Positions 51,895 to 60,921 of a stretch of DNA of 64,000 nt are shown one piece after another (positions within the stretch are counted from its first letter, which is position 1; every line of letters begins with the position of its first letter). The notes under the pieces are model-generated. The model saw nothing but the letters and a program-made list of their open reading frames with translations. It was not told the DNA's origin and did not search any database. The stretch covers positions 80,251-144,250 of the forward strand of contig CBFHJH010000007.1 of assembly GCA_965656185.1 (NCBI GenBank), read 5' to 3'. This DNA is from Croceimicrobium sp965656185 (GTDB lineage: Bacteria; Bacteroidota; Bacteroidia; Flavobacteriales; Schleiferiaceae). The translations under genes were made by a program, and so were the position numbers.

Positions 51895-53402
51895 TGTAAT
51901 TCGAGGAGCTCTTCAATATAGTCTCTGCTATTACTGAGTCGTGGAACTTTATTTTGTCCGCCTAATTTCCCTTTTTTCTTCAGCCAGTCGTAGAACAAGC
52001 CTGGTTTTCCCGGAATGATCTCCAGCTGCCTTAAAGCCATTCCTTTGTGACGCTTGGCCTCATAATCGCTATTCAAGGCACAAAGTTCGGCATCCAAAAT
52101 GTGGGCAAAGTGAGCCAGGTCCTCAGGGCCTTCTTCAAATTCAATCAGCCATTGATGAGCCCCACTTTGTTTTTGCTGCATAAAAATTGGCGCTGCGGTA
52201 AATTCCTTGACCGTGGCATTGGTTTGTTCACAGGCCTTTTGAAGCGCGGCTTCGGCGTTTTCTATGATAAGCTCTTCCCCAAAGGCATTTATAAAATGTT
52301 TAGTACGACCGGTGATCTTAAAGCGATAGGGATAAGTTGAGCTAAAGCGGATCGTGTCTCCAATTAAGTAGCGCCATAAGCCGCCATTGGTTGATATCAC
52401 TACCGCGTAATTTTTACCTGTTTCAACTTCCGCCAAACTAATGGTTTTTGAGTTTATGCCGTCGTATTGATCCATCGGAATAAACTCGTAATAGATGCCA
52501 TAATCGAGCATTAAGAGAAGCTCATCAGAGTCTTTTTGATCCTGAATGCCGAAAAAGCCTTCGGAGGCATTGTATGTTTCGATGTAATTGATCTCTTTAC
52601 CGATCAATTTGGCGAATTGCTCACGGTAAGGGGCAAAGCTCACACCGCCGTGCATATAAAGCTCTAAATTTGGCCATACGTCGATGATCTGATTTTTACC
52701 ACTCATTTCCAATACCCTCTGAAGTACCACCATCATCCACGAAGGTACGCCTGCCAAACTTGTCACATCTTCCCTTAAGGAGGTGGTGGCCATCGCCTCG
52801 ATCTTTTCCTCCCACTCGCTCATTAAGCTGATCTTATTATTAGGAGTGCTACGCATCTCTACCCAAAAAGGTAAATTTTCGATAATGATCGCCGATACAT
52901 CTCCCGAATAGGTATTGATCTTTTCATTGTCAATAAAAGTGCTTCCACCTAAGCGCAGGTTCATGCCGCTAAAGATGGTAGTGTCGGGGTAAAGGTTACA
53001 GTAAATGCTTAACAGATCTTTTCCGCCTTTAAAGTGACAATCTTCGATGGCTTCGGGGCTAACCGGAAGGAACTTGCTTTTCGCATTGGTGGTGCCGCTT
53101 GATTTGGCAAACCATTTGATTTCTCCAGGCCAAAGGACATCTTTTTCTCCATTTCGAATACGATTAATGGTGGGTTCGAGATCTTCATATCGATTAAGGG
53201 GTAGTCTCTCCTGGAAAACCTCAGAACGGTCTATGCTGCTGAAATCATATTTCTGGCCCCATTCAGTATCTGTCGCGGTACTCAATAAATTGGCCAGCAC
53301 TTCGGCTTGTACTTCATGAGGGTACTTCATGAAAAGCTCCAACTGGTGGTAGCGCTTTTTCATGCGCCAACTTAAAAATGAATTTACCAGGTCAAGCTTC
53401 AT
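51891..53402 (-). CDS. GH3 family acyl-adenylate-forming protein
   Basis: 503 residues matching the GH3 auxin-responsive promoter family. In plants GH3 enzymes adenylate hormone acids and conjugate them to amino acids. Motifs: KSSGTTNAKSKFLPVS (the phosphate-binding loop SSGTT), YIETYNASEGFFGIQD (YxASEG adenylate motif) and TISTNGGLWRYLIGDTIRF with KITGRTKHFINAFGEELI. The bacterial substrate is unknown. It is the first gene of the leftward run and is divergent from the DUF2797 gene with 32 bases between them. Confidence 0.92.
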   Translation of the reverse strand: MKLDLVNSFLSWRMKKRYHQLELFMKYPHEVQAEVLANLLSTATDTEWGQKYDFSSIDRSEVFQERLPLNRYEDLEPTINRIRNGEKDVLWPGEIKWFAKSSGTTNAKSKFLPVSPEAIEDCHFKGGKDLLSIYCNLYPDTTIFSGMNLRLGGSTFIDNEKINTYSGDVSAIIIENLPFWVEMRSTPNNKISLMSEWEEKIEAMATTSLREDVTSLAGVPSWMMVVLQRVLEMSGKNQIIDVWPNLELYMHGGVSFAPYREQFAKLIGKEINYIETYNASEGFFGIQDQKDSDELLLMLDYGIYYEFIPMDQYDGINSKTISLAEVETGKNYAVVISTNGGLWRYLIGDTIRFSSTYPYRFKITGRTKHFINAFGEELIIENAEAALQKACEQTNATVKEFTAAPIFMQQKQSGAHQWLIEFEEGPEDLAHFAHILDAELCALNSDYEAKRHKGMALRQLEIIPGKPGLFYDWLKKKGKLGGQNKVPRLSNSRDYIEELLELQ

Positions 53403-53434
53403 ATATGCTGTATTTTCGCACTAGAAATTAAGGT

Positions 53435-54241
53435 ATGGATTTTACAATCACCCTCGAAAAAATGCCCGCTTGGTTAGATGAAAATGGCCGAGCCCATTAT
53501 TTATTGAAGACCGATCAAGACTTCATCAAAATGGAGCATTTAATCGGTAGCCAAATTACAATAGAATTTCAGAACGAAAAGTATTGTAGCAATTGCGGAA
53601 ACCAATTTGAAGATCTCTTTCGGATGGGGTTTTGTAAAAACTGTTTTTTTATCGCTCCTCAAGCAGGAGAAAGTATTATTAGACCAGAATTGAGTAGAGC
53701 GCATGAAGGGGTAGAGGATCGTGATCTTGAATTTGAAAAATCCTACCAATTGCAGCCTCATGTGGTTTATTTAGCCAATAGCGGAGACTTAAAAGTGGGC
53801 GTAACCCGGGCAGCCCAAAAAACTACCCGATGGATCGATCAAGGCGCTTCGGAAGCAATTGTTTTTGCTCAGACCGAAAACCGTTTTCAGGCTGGCCAGA
53901 TCGAAGTTGCGATGAAAGCCTATTTAGGGGACAAGACTCCTTGGCAGAGGATGTTAAAGAATGCAATTCCAGAAATTGACCTGCTGGAAGAAAAGCAGCA
54001 GCTAAAGGATAAATTAGAAGGTGATCTGGCCCAATTTTACTCACCGGATGATCAAGTGCATAAGATTGAATTTCCGGTAGATGAGTATCCTGCAAAGGTT
54101 AAATCCTTAAATTTAGATAAAGACCCCAAGATCGAAGCCCAATTGAAAGGGGTGCGCGGTCAGTACTTGATTTTTGAAGGCGGAGTTGTTTTCAACGTAC
54201 GTGCCAATACTGGTTACCGCGTCAGGCTTTCCTACGCTTAA
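53435..54241 (+). CDS. DUF2797 protein with zinc ribbon
   Basis: 268 residues. A zinc-ribbon-like knuckle YCSNCGNQFEDLFRMGFCKNC (about 48-68) is followed by a region matching DUF2797: HVVYLANSGDLKVGVTR, TTRWIDQGASEAI and QAGQIEVAMKAYLGDKTPWQRML. The middle part resembles GIY-YIG folds (VYLA, KVGVT), but no catalytic pattern can be confirmed. Function is unknown. The end overlaps the convergent flippase-like gene by 20 bases in coding sequence. Confidence 0.87.
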   Translation: MDFTITLEKMPAWLDENGRAHYLLKTDQDFIKMEHLIGSQITIEFQNEKYCSNCGNQFEDLFRMGFCKNCFFIAPQAGESIIRPELSRAHEGVEDRDLEFEKSYQLQPHVVYLANSGDLKVGVTRAAQKTTRWIDQGASEAIVFAQTENRFQAGQIEVAMKAYLGDKTPWQRMLKNAIPEIDLLEEKQQLKDKLEGDLAQFYSPDDQVHKIEFPVDEYPAKVKSLNLDKDPKIEAQLKGVRGQYLIFEGGVVFNVRANTGYRVRLSYA

Positions 54242-55160
54242 TTCGTGCTAATTCATTTTTCTTCAAAGAGGCTAATCCCACGGTGGAGGGAATGGCCCAG
54301 TTAAAGGCCCAGATTATAGTAGTAGCTATAGCAAAGCCTAAATTATTATCGGAGAACATATCGAAATAGTAAAGGGAGAGGGTGCCTTTAATCAAAAAGT
54401 CTAATCCGGTATAACTTGGTATCAAAGCGCTGATGAAATAGTAGACTGGAATGCTAAGTACGATGCTGAGACTGAGGTCACTAATGCCAAAGGTCCAGAG
54501 GCACAAGGTGAGTTGTAGTGAATAAACAAGCAATCGGGAAAGATTTAGTCCTAGCAGTTTTAGTTTCATGCTCATACGTGGCTGCCCCTTGACCAAATAA
54601 TTTTTAAACTCCCTCTTTCCCCATTTCTTCTCCGCTACAAGGCTTATCCATTTTTCTAAACGTATGTAAAGCAGACTAAGGATCAGGAAACTGCCCCAAA
54701 TGAGCAGCTTAAAGCTGATGTCTAGCTTGGGGAAAAGGAAAGGGATGATCAAAAAGCTTAAAAGTGCTTTAGAGAAAAACTTAGGCGCGTGGGTCCAAAA
54801 AGTTAAAAAGAGGGCTTTACGCTGATGGTCGGGGTCTTCTTGAATAATGTACCGTCCTACGAGCTCCCCACTATTTACGGGACTTATGAAAGCCAAGCCA
54901 TAACACTTTAAATTATGCTGTATGGCCTTAGATAGTTCAATGCGACTGAGGGTAGATTGAACGATTTGCCAAGCCTTGGCGTCCAGGATTAGGTTAAGTA
55001 GCCAGAATAGCAAAAATAGGAAGAGGGCTATGATGCTATTACTCTGCCATTGCCAATTCAAGTTTTTGAAATCGGTAGAACCAATCTTTTGGCTAAAAAA
55101 GTAGATTGCCAATGCAAGCAGAATGAACTTGGTGGCTGGAAAGATTACTTTTTTCACCAT
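54222..55160 (-). CDS. Lysylphosphatidylglycerol synthase/flippase-like membrane protein (UPF0104)
   Basis: 312 residues with about eight hydrophobic segments. It matches the flippase-like domain of the MprF/AglD group: SPVNSGELVGRYIIQED, LFLTFWTHAPKFFSKALLSF and a late SYTGLDFLIKGTLSLYYF region. Only the membrane part is present, not the aminoacyl-transferase domain, so lipid or lipid-linked sugar flipping is more likely than lysylation. Start overlaps the end of the queuosine transporter gene by 7 bases. Confidence 0.82.
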   Translation of the reverse strand: MVKKVIFPATKFILLALAIYFFSQKIGSTDFKNLNWQWQSNSIIALFLFLLFWLLNLILDAKAWQIVQSTLSRIELSKAIQHNLKCYGLAFISPVNSGELVGRYIIQEDPDHQRKALFLTFWTHAPKFFSKALLSFLIIPFLFPKLDISFKLLIWGSFLILSLLYIRLEKWISLVAEKKWGKREFKNYLVKGQPRMSMKLKLLGLNLSRLLVYSLQLTLCLWTFGISDLSLSIVLSIPVYYFISALIPSYTGLDFLIKGTLSLYYFDMFSDNNLGFAIATTIIWAFNWAIPSTVGLASLKKNELARIKRRKA

Positions 55161-55846
55161 ACAGAAATCTCCTCATTGGCCTTCAGTTTGAAATAACGTC
55201 TTATGCCGTATACGAGAGGGTAAATTAAGATCGTATCCGCCGCAGCGAAAAGGACCTTGAACAGCCAACCATCTCCGATAAGCGGTAAAATCTCTTTAAA
55301 TGGTTTAAGGCCAATAAAAATCACGGAAGTGACCAATACGGTGTCCACAAATTGAGAAAACATCGTAGAGAAGTTGTTGCGCAGCCAAAGAAAACGGCCC
55401 TTGGTCCTCCGCTTCACCAGATGAAAAATTCGCACATCAACGAACTGAGCCACTAAATAGGCAAGCATACTAGAAGAGATGACCCGCCAGGAGTTTTGGA
55501 AAACCGTATCATACTCGAAATTACCGACGGGCGAATCCTTGATGGCTGGGAAATAGTGACCGAGGTATAGGATCAAAAGTACCAAGAGTGAGGCGAAGAA
55601 TCCGGCGAAAACTACCATGCTGGTATTGCGTTTGCCGTAAACTTCACTGAGTATGTCGGTGATTAGGAAAGTAAGAGGGTAGGGAATTACCCCTGCGGAA
55701 ACGATAAAGGTCTTAAAACCGAGATCTACCGTCACGAACTTATTGGCGATCAGATTACAGGTTATCAAAGCGGCAATAAACAAAGAAGCCAGGATCACGA
55801 AAGTGAACCCGGCATGTCTTTGTTTTTGTGCGCTTAATGGGGGCAT
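55154..55846 (-). CDS. Queuosine precursor transporter, YhhQ family
   Basis: 230 residues with six membrane helices. The family signature LIANKFVTVDLGFKTFIVSAGVIPYPLTFLITDILSEVYGKR region and RVISSSMLAYLVAQFVDVRIFHLVKRRTKGRFLWLRNNFSTM region are clear. The family takes up preQ0 or preQ1 for tRNA queuosine synthesis. It is downstream of sppA (1-base overlap at 55846) and upstream of the flippase-like gene, in one leftward operon. Confidence 0.92.
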   Translation of the reverse strand: MPPLSAQKQRHAGFTFVILASLFIAALITCNLIANKFVTVDLGFKTFIVSAGVIPYPLTFLITDILSEVYGKRNTSMVVFAGFFASLLVLLILYLGHYFPAIKDSPVGNFEYDTVFQNSWRVISSSMLAYLVAQFVDVRIFHLVKRRTKGRFLWLRNNFSTMFSQFVDTVLVTSVIFIGLKPFKEILPLIGDGWLFKVLFAAADTILIYPLVYGIRRYFKLKANEEISVW

Positions 55847-57606
55847 TAGTCGATTACAAGGTCGTACTCCATACGAGTTTGTAGACCCTTGCGGTTTTGT
55901 GCTTTTTCCAATAGCTCGAGGTAATAGGCGAACTCGCCTAACTCTTCCTTGATTTTGGCCTGACCCATACCTTCGCTAAGGTCCTTGATTAATTGTTGCA
56001 AGGGATCTTCCATTTCAGGATAGCTCACTACGCTATATTCGCCCAAGCCGGCTTTCAGTGCTGCGGCATCGATGGCATCATTTAAGCCGCCCAGCGCATC
56101 TACCAAACCTAGGTTTTTCGCTTGTAAGCCAGAATATACGCGTCCCTGACCTAAACTGTCCACCATAGCTTGACTCATGCCACGACCTTCGGCCACGCGG
56201 GCGGTGAAGGTGTTGTAGATCTTGTCTACCTGACGAATCATTATTCTACGTTCGGCCGGACTAAGGCTACGGTCGATGGTGCCTAGATCAGCATATTTAT
56301 TGGTTTTTACGGTTTCGATGTTGATGCCTAGTTTATCGTGCATTAATTCTTCTGCCGTAAAGAAAAGGCCAAAGGCGCCAATTGAGCCAGTGATGGTGTT
56401 TTCTTGGGCAAAGATGCTATCGGCAAAGCAAGAGATGTAATAACCTCCGCTGGCCGCTACATCCCCCATAGAAGCGATAACCGGTTTTTCTGCTCGGGCC
56501 AGATCCACTTCTCGCCAGATGATTTCCGAAGCCAAGGCACTTCCACCGGGGCTATTTACGCGAAGCACGATCGCTTTTATTTTGTCATCCTCGCGAGCCT
56601 TGCGAATGGCTTTGGCGATTCGTTCAGAGCCAATTACATACTCACTTCCTTTACCAGATTGAATTTCGCCTTGAGCTACAATAACGGCTACGCGATCGGT
56701 AGAAAAGTCCTTGCTGCCATTTAGATCGTATTTCTTGCCGTATTTAGAAGGACTAATAAAGGCTACGTTGCCAAAGGAGCTTGCTCCAACCGCATTGGCC
56801 AAATGCTCACGTACTTGGTCTTCATATGCCAAAGCTTTGATGAGGCCGAGGTCGTGTGCCGACTTTGGGTCGGTGAGTAGACTGTCGGCAATGGCATTTA
56901 AGTCAGCGGTTTTGAGACCAGTACTTTCGGAGAGGTCTTCGAGGTACGATCCCCAAACCGAAGAAAGTAGTTCGGTCAATTGCAATTCATTGGCAGCGCT
57001 CATTTCGTTGGTAAGGAAAGGCTCTACGGCCGATTTGAATTTATTTCCAGTAGCGCGGAGAACCACGGGCTGCACACCCAGTTTATCAAGCGCTTCCTTG
57101 TAATAGCTTACTGAAGCACTTAAACCAGAAAATTCGATTATTCCTTCCGGATTAAGGAAGAAAGTATCGGCTACCGATGCGATGAAGAGTCCTTTTTGGG
57201 TAAGGATTTCGCTGTAACCATAAATGAACTTCCCACTTTCTTTAAATTTCAGAAGAGCTTGGCGCAACTCTAATAAAGTGGCGTTCCCGGCAAAGGGGAT
57301 TCCACCTTGTAGGTAAACCCCTTTGATCTTAGGGTCATTTTGTGCGGCATTTAAGCTGCTTAAGATTTTATCGAGGCCATTGGCACTCTCGATCTCACCG
57401 GAGATCGGGTCAAAGCTTTCGAAAGGATTGTTTTGGGCTCGTTCTACAAACTGACCATTTAAATTGATCTTAAGAATAGAGTTTTCCTGTACTTCAAGCT
57501 CAGGACTTTGAATTGAAGCCAGAGAAGCAAAGAAGATAAAAAGGATAAATAACAAGATGCCTCCACCCAGAATGGAAGCCAAAAGCATTTTTAGGAAGGA
57601 TTTCAT
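55846..57606 (-). CDS. sppA: Signal peptide peptidase SppA (67-kDa type)
   Basis: 586 residues with an N-terminal membrane helix (about 5-30) and two tandem S49 protease domains. It cleaves leftover signal peptides in the membrane. The likely catalytic Lys is in the N-terminal domain (RATGNKFKSAVEPF, where the conserved Lys follows Gly), and the Ser is in MGDVAASGGYYISC in the C-terminal domain. VNSPGGSALASEIIWRE is the crotonase-like strand of the second domain. It heads the operon with the queuosine transporter and flippase-like protein. Confidence 0.95.
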   Translation of the reverse strand: MKSFLKMLLASILGGGILLFILFIFFASLASIQSPELEVQENSILKINLNGQFVERAQNNPFESFDPISGEIESANGLDKILSSLNAAQNDPKIKGVYLQGGIPFAGNATLLELRQALLKFKESGKFIYGYSEILTQKGLFIASVADTFFLNPEGIIEFSGLSASVSYYKEALDKLGVQPVVLRATGNKFKSAVEPFLTNEMSAANELQLTELLSSVWGSYLEDLSESTGLKTADLNAIADSLLTDPKSAHDLGLIKALAYEDQVREHLANAVGASSFGNVAFISPSKYGKKYDLNGSKDFSTDRVAVIVAQGEIQSGKGSEYVIGSERIAKAIRKAREDDKIKAIVLRVNSPGGSALASEIIWREVDLARAEKPVIASMGDVAASGGYYISCFADSIFAQENTITGSIGAFGLFFTAEELMHDKLGINIETVKTNKYADLGTIDRSLSPAERRIMIRQVDKIYNTFTARVAEGRGMSQAMVDSLGQGRVYSGLQAKNLGLVDALGGLNDAIDAAALKAGLGEYSVVSYPEMEDPLQQLIKDLSEGMGQAKIKEELGEFAYYLELLEKAQNRKGLQTRMEYDLVID

Positions 57607-57659
57607 TTGATTCTATTTAGTTTTGCGTTTCGATATACAATATTATAAAGAGTTTTCCT

Positions 57660-58172
57660 TTGTCGGTAGCGAATAGGGGTATTTACCTGCTTTTAGGCGG
57701 TAATCTGGGGAATGTAGTCGATACCTTTAAAAAGGTAGAGGCCCAAAGTGCTGATTTCATGACGGTAGAGCGAAAGTCGAGCCTTTACCGTTCGGTGCCA
57801 TGGAAAATGCGTAGCGAGCATCAATTCATTAATCAGGTTTGGCTTATTTCCACAAGGCTTGCGCCTGAAGCGCTTTTAAGATCGCTTTTAGGTTTAGAGG
57901 AGAAATTAGGTCGCCAAAGAAAATCGGATTTGGAAGGATATCAAGACCGTCTGATCGATATCGATATATTGCTTTTTAAAGATCTCGTGATCGAGCACGA
58001 ACACTTGAAAGTACCGCATCCTAGAATGAAACAAAGGGCATTCACTTTGAAGCCATTGTTAGAAATTGCTCCTAGTTTAATTGAGCCTTTGACCAACCAG
58101 TCTTATCAGGATAGTCTGGCATTATTAAGTGAATCTGAAAAGCAAGCAGTAGAGCGCATTGAAGAAGGTTAA
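57660..58172 (+). CDS. folK: 2-amino-4-hydroxy-6-hydroxymethyldihydropteridine pyrophosphokinase
   Basis: 170 residues. It transfers pyrophosphate from ATP to 6-hydroxymethyl-dihydropterin in folate synthesis. Motifs: YLLLGGNLGNVVDTF, SSLYRSVPW, FINQVWLISTRLAPEALLRSLLGLEEKLGRQR, the metal-binding RLIDIDILLF and VPHPRMKQRAFTLKPLLEIAP. The start is TTG at 57660. Its last 14 bases overlap the following deoxynucleoside kinase gene. Confidence 0.96.
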   Translation: MSVANRGIYLLLGGNLGNVVDTFKKVEAQSADFMTVERKSSLYRSVPWKMRSEHQFINQVWLISTRLAPEALLRSLLGLEEKLGRQRKSDLEGYQDRLIDIDILLFKDLVIEHEHLKVPHPRMKQRAFTLKPLLEIAPSLIEPLTNQSYQDSLALLSESEKQAVERIEEG

Positions 58173-58773
58173 TTACATCGCAATCGAGGGTAATATTGGG
58201 GCCGGGAAAACCACTTTATCCAAGCTTTTAGCACAAGAGCTCAATGCACGCTTGATACTGGAAGGTTTTGAAGATAATCCTTTCTTGAAAAAATTTTACG
58301 AAGACCCCAATCGCTATGCCTTTTCGGTGGAGATGGCCTTTTTAGCCGATCGCTACCATCAGTTGCAGGCTTTACAAAGCACCGAGGATCTATTCCAGCC
58401 GCTGATTATAAGTGATTACGCTCCTTTTAAGAGCCTGATCTTTGCTCAAAGTAATCTAGAGGAAGATGAGTTTCGTTTATACCGCGAATTTTGGCAAATG
58501 GCCTTAGGGAAACTCAGGCAACCAGATCTCATTCTGTATTTAAATAGGCCTTTAAGTTCCTTGCAAAACAACATTGCGAAAAGGGGGAGGGAATACGAAA
58601 AAAATATGTCGATTCCCTATCTCGAAAAGTTAAGTGAGCGTTATGCTTTCTATCTGAAAAACAACTGGCAAGAAAAATTAATTTATATCGAAGCGGATAA
58701 TTGGGATTTTCTACAAGATGAAAATCAGCTAGGGGTCTTCATTAACAGATATTTAAAGAAATATCTAGATTGA
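58159..58773 (+). CDS. Deoxynucleoside kinase (second copy)
   Basis: 204 residues, starting with TTG inside folK: KKVNYIAIEGNIGAGKTTLSKLLAQEL. P-loop, FEDNPFLKKFY substrate acid, ISDYAPFKSLIFAQ (the DRS-like motif replaced by SDYAPFKS), and a LID with RGREYEKNMSIPYLEKL are visible. Its similarity to the gene at 50413-51027 is plain but partial, so the two probably differ in deoxynucleoside preference. Overlap with folK implies translational coupling between folate and deoxynucleotide supply. Confidence 0.92.
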   Translation: MKKVNYIAIEGNIGAGKTTLSKLLAQELNARLILEGFEDNPFLKKFYEDPNRYAFSVEMAFLADRYHQLQALQSTEDLFQPLIISDYAPFKSLIFAQSNLEEDEFRLYREFWQMALGKLRQPDLILYLNRPLSSLQNNIAKRGREYEKNMSIPYLEKLSERYAFYLKNNWQEKLIYIEADNWDFLQDENQLGVFINRYLKKYLD

Positions 58774-58822
58774 TATATTTTATTTCATCAAAAAATTAAA
58801 GTCAGCTTTTTGCTAAAATGCC

Positions 58823-58850
58823 TTGGTAATAAGTGTTTTTAGTACTTTTG
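58823..58850 (+). promoter_or_regulatory. Promoter of the OmpA-family gene
   Basis: TTG at 58823-58825 and TACTTTTG at 58843-58850 are separated by 17 bases, a little short of the usual 19. The -7 match is exact. The leader is about 40 bases. Confidence 0.5.
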
Positions 58851-58895
58851 CTTAATATTTATTGCAAAGGCAAATACTTTAACCCTTTATAATTT

Positions 58896-60302
58896 ATGAA
58901 AAGACTAAGTCTACTTTTCGGATTTGTATTTACTGCTGGTGTTGCTACGGCTCAAGACGAAGTTCGTCTATCTGAGGCGCATCCCAGCAACTTTCGCACC
59001 TGGTCATTAGGTGTAAATGTAGGAGCCAATGCTTCGCTTGGTGATGCAGCTAGTTATTTCTTCGGAGAAGATACTCCCAATCAGCCCAGTGGTGTAGGTG
59101 GCTTTGAAATCGGTGCCCGTATGAATTTAGGCACTTGGTTTAGTCCAACTTTAGGGGTTAGCGGTAATTTAGGTTATGGCGCAAGTTCAGGTTCTTTTCG
59201 TGCTATTCAATATTATGAAGGCTGGAACTTAGATGGTGATTTAAGCTTGATGGTGAATTTAACCAATATGTTTCTTTACGGAAAGGATTACCAGCGCAAG
59301 CATGCGATGATCTTCCGTATTGGTCTTGGCGCAGGTTTATTCGAAGCTGATGGCTATAACGATGCAGGTGTGTTATTAGGAAGTGCGGGCGGCCCAGATG
59401 GTCCGGCCATCATTACTACTTTCCCCTTAGCGTTGAACTACAAACGCATGATCAATGAATCATGGGATTTTGATGTTACTTACCGCCATACTTTTGCTAC
59501 CATCGATGGAGCAGATGCAACTTCGGTTGCTACTACTTCTTCTGATATGTTCGGTTACTTAGGAGTGGGTGTTTCTTACACCTTCGGAGATAAGAACAAA
59601 AAGAACATTGTTTACTATAGCCCGTTTGAAGGAATCTTCGCGGATATCACTGAAATGAAAGAAAATTACGACAAACTAACCACCGATGATGATGGTGATG
59701 GTGTAAGTAATCTATTTGATGAGGATAATAGCACTCCTGACGGAGTAGCAGTTGGTCCTAATGGCGCGCCAACCGATGTTGATGGTGATGGGATTCCTGA
59801 TTACCTTGATGCCGATCCATTTACTCCTAAAGGGGCCAAAGTGGATTCTGAAGGTCGTACGATCGACTCTGATGGTGATGGCGTTGGTGACCACATCGAT
59901 GAAGAACCTAACACCCCTGCGGGTACAATGGTTAACTGGAAAGGTCAGGCCGTGGCTGATGCAGCTTCTGGCAATGGCGGTGCTTACATGCCTTCAGTTT
60001 ACTTCAGTTTCAATAGCGCTACCGTAACTGATGCCAACTACATGCGCTTAGCAGCAATTGCTAGCGGTATGAAGGCTAATCCTAAGGTGAACATTACTTT
60101 GACTGGATACACTGACGCTTCAGGTCCTGAGGAGTACAATAAAAATTTAGGTCAACGTCGTGCAGATGCAGCCAAGAAAGCTCTTGTTCAAGAATTTGGT
60201 ATCGACGAGTCTCGTATTTCTACTGAGTCTATGGGTGAGTCAAATCCATTGGCTAAGAGTCGCAAAAACATCAACCGTCGCGTTGAGGTTAGCGTGAAGT
60301 AA
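58896..60302 (+). CDS. OmpA-family outer membrane protein with thrombospondin type 3 repeats
   Basis: 468 residues: signal peptide (1-19), an N-terminal eight-strand barrel (about 25-235), a calcium-binding linker with three thrombospondin type 3 repeats (DDDGDGVSNLFDED, DVDGDGIPDYLDAD, DSDGDGVGDHIDEE) over about 265-345, and an OmpA peptidoglycan-binding domain (about 365-468: VYFSFNSATVTDANY, LTGYTDASGPEEYNKNLGQRRADAAKKAL, RRVEVSVK). It links the outer membrane to the wall. It is monocistronic, with a promoter and a bidirectional terminator. It is probably abundant. Confidence 0.94.
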   Translation: MKRLSLLFGFVFTAGVATAQDEVRLSEAHPSNFRTWSLGVNVGANASLGDAASYFFGEDTPNQPSGVGGFEIGARMNLGTWFSPTLGVSGNLGYGASSGSFRAIQYYEGWNLDGDLSLMVNLTNMFLYGKDYQRKHAMIFRIGLGAGLFEADGYNDAGVLLGSAGGPDGPAIITTFPLALNYKRMINESWDFDVTYRHTFATIDGADATSVATTSSDMFGYLGVGVSYTFGDKNKKNIVYYSPFEGIFADITEMKENYDKLTTDDDGDGVSNLFDEDNSTPDGVAVGPNGAPTDVDGDGIPDYLDADPFTPKGAKVDSEGRTIDSDGDGVGDHIDEEPNTPAGTMVNWKGQAVADAASGNGGAYMPSVYFSFNSATVTDANYMRLAAIASGMKANPKVNITLTGYTDASGPEEYNKNLGQRRADAAKKALVQEFGIDESRISTESMGESNPLAKSRKNINRRVEVSVK

Positions 60303-60325
60303 GAGACTTCTTTACAATACAATTG

Positions 60326-60353
60326 AAGGGCTCCATTTTGGAGCCCTTTTTTT
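60326..60353. terminator. Terminator between OmpA-family gene and SpoU methyltransferase gene
   Basis: GGGCTCCA and TGGAGCCC form a perfect 8-bp stem with a TTT loop, followed by seven T on the plus strand. Confidence 0.82.
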
Positions 60354-60882
60354 ATGCTTTAAGGCGTCGGATATAGTCCCACATAACGATGCCGGCACTT
60401 ACCGAAATATTTAAGGAATGTTTAGTACCAAATTGGGGAATCTCTATGGCGCCGTCGCAGAGGTCCAAAACTTGGTCACTTACCCCACTAACCTCATTAC
60501 CAAAGATCAATACCTGCTTTTGCTCTAAATTAGGTTGCCAGTCTCTTAGATCTACCGCTGTATCGGTTTGTTCTACAGCCCAAAGCTGATAGCTTTCTTT
60601 TTTTAGCTGTTCTAAGGCCAAAAGGATGCCTGATTCATGGTATTCCCAGTCTACGGACTCTGTAGCGCCTAAGGCGGTTTTATTCATCTCCCTCGAGGGT
60701 TGGGGACTTAAGCCTCCCAGAAGTATCTTCTCACAACGAAAGGCATCAGCCGAACGAAAAACCGATCCGATATTCAAGAGGCTGCGAACTTCATCTAAGG
60801 CGATGACGAAAGGGAATTTCTCTTCTGTCTTAAAGGCTTCGGTGCTCAATCTATTTAGTTCGCTCATGCGGAGCTTTCTCAT
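60352..60882 (-). CDS. SpoU/TrmH-family RNA 2'-O-methyltransferase
   Basis: 176 residues. It should methylate a ribose 2'-OH of tRNA or rRNA with S-adenosylmethionine. The three SpoU motifs are visible: ALDEVRSLLNIGSVFRSADAF, VLIFGNEVSGVSDQVLDLCD and GTKHSLNISVSAGIVMWDYIR, the last forming the trefoil knot. No N-terminal substrate-binding extension is present, similar to short TrmL-like enzymes. ATG at 60867 (MSELNRL) is a plausible alternative start and would leave more room for the mutS promoter. Confidence 0.92.
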   Translation of the reverse strand: MRKLRMSELNRLSTEAFKTEEKFPFVIALDEVRSLLNIGSVFRSADAFRCEKILLGGLSPQPSREMNKTALGATESVDWEYHESGILLALEQLKKESYQLWAVEQTDTAVDLRDWQPNLEQKQVLIFGNEVSGVSDQVLDLCDGAIEIPQFGTKHSLNISVSAGIVMWDYIRRLKA

Positions 60883-60921
60883 CGTAATTGTATTTTAGCC
60901 AATCATCAAAATTACTGGAAA

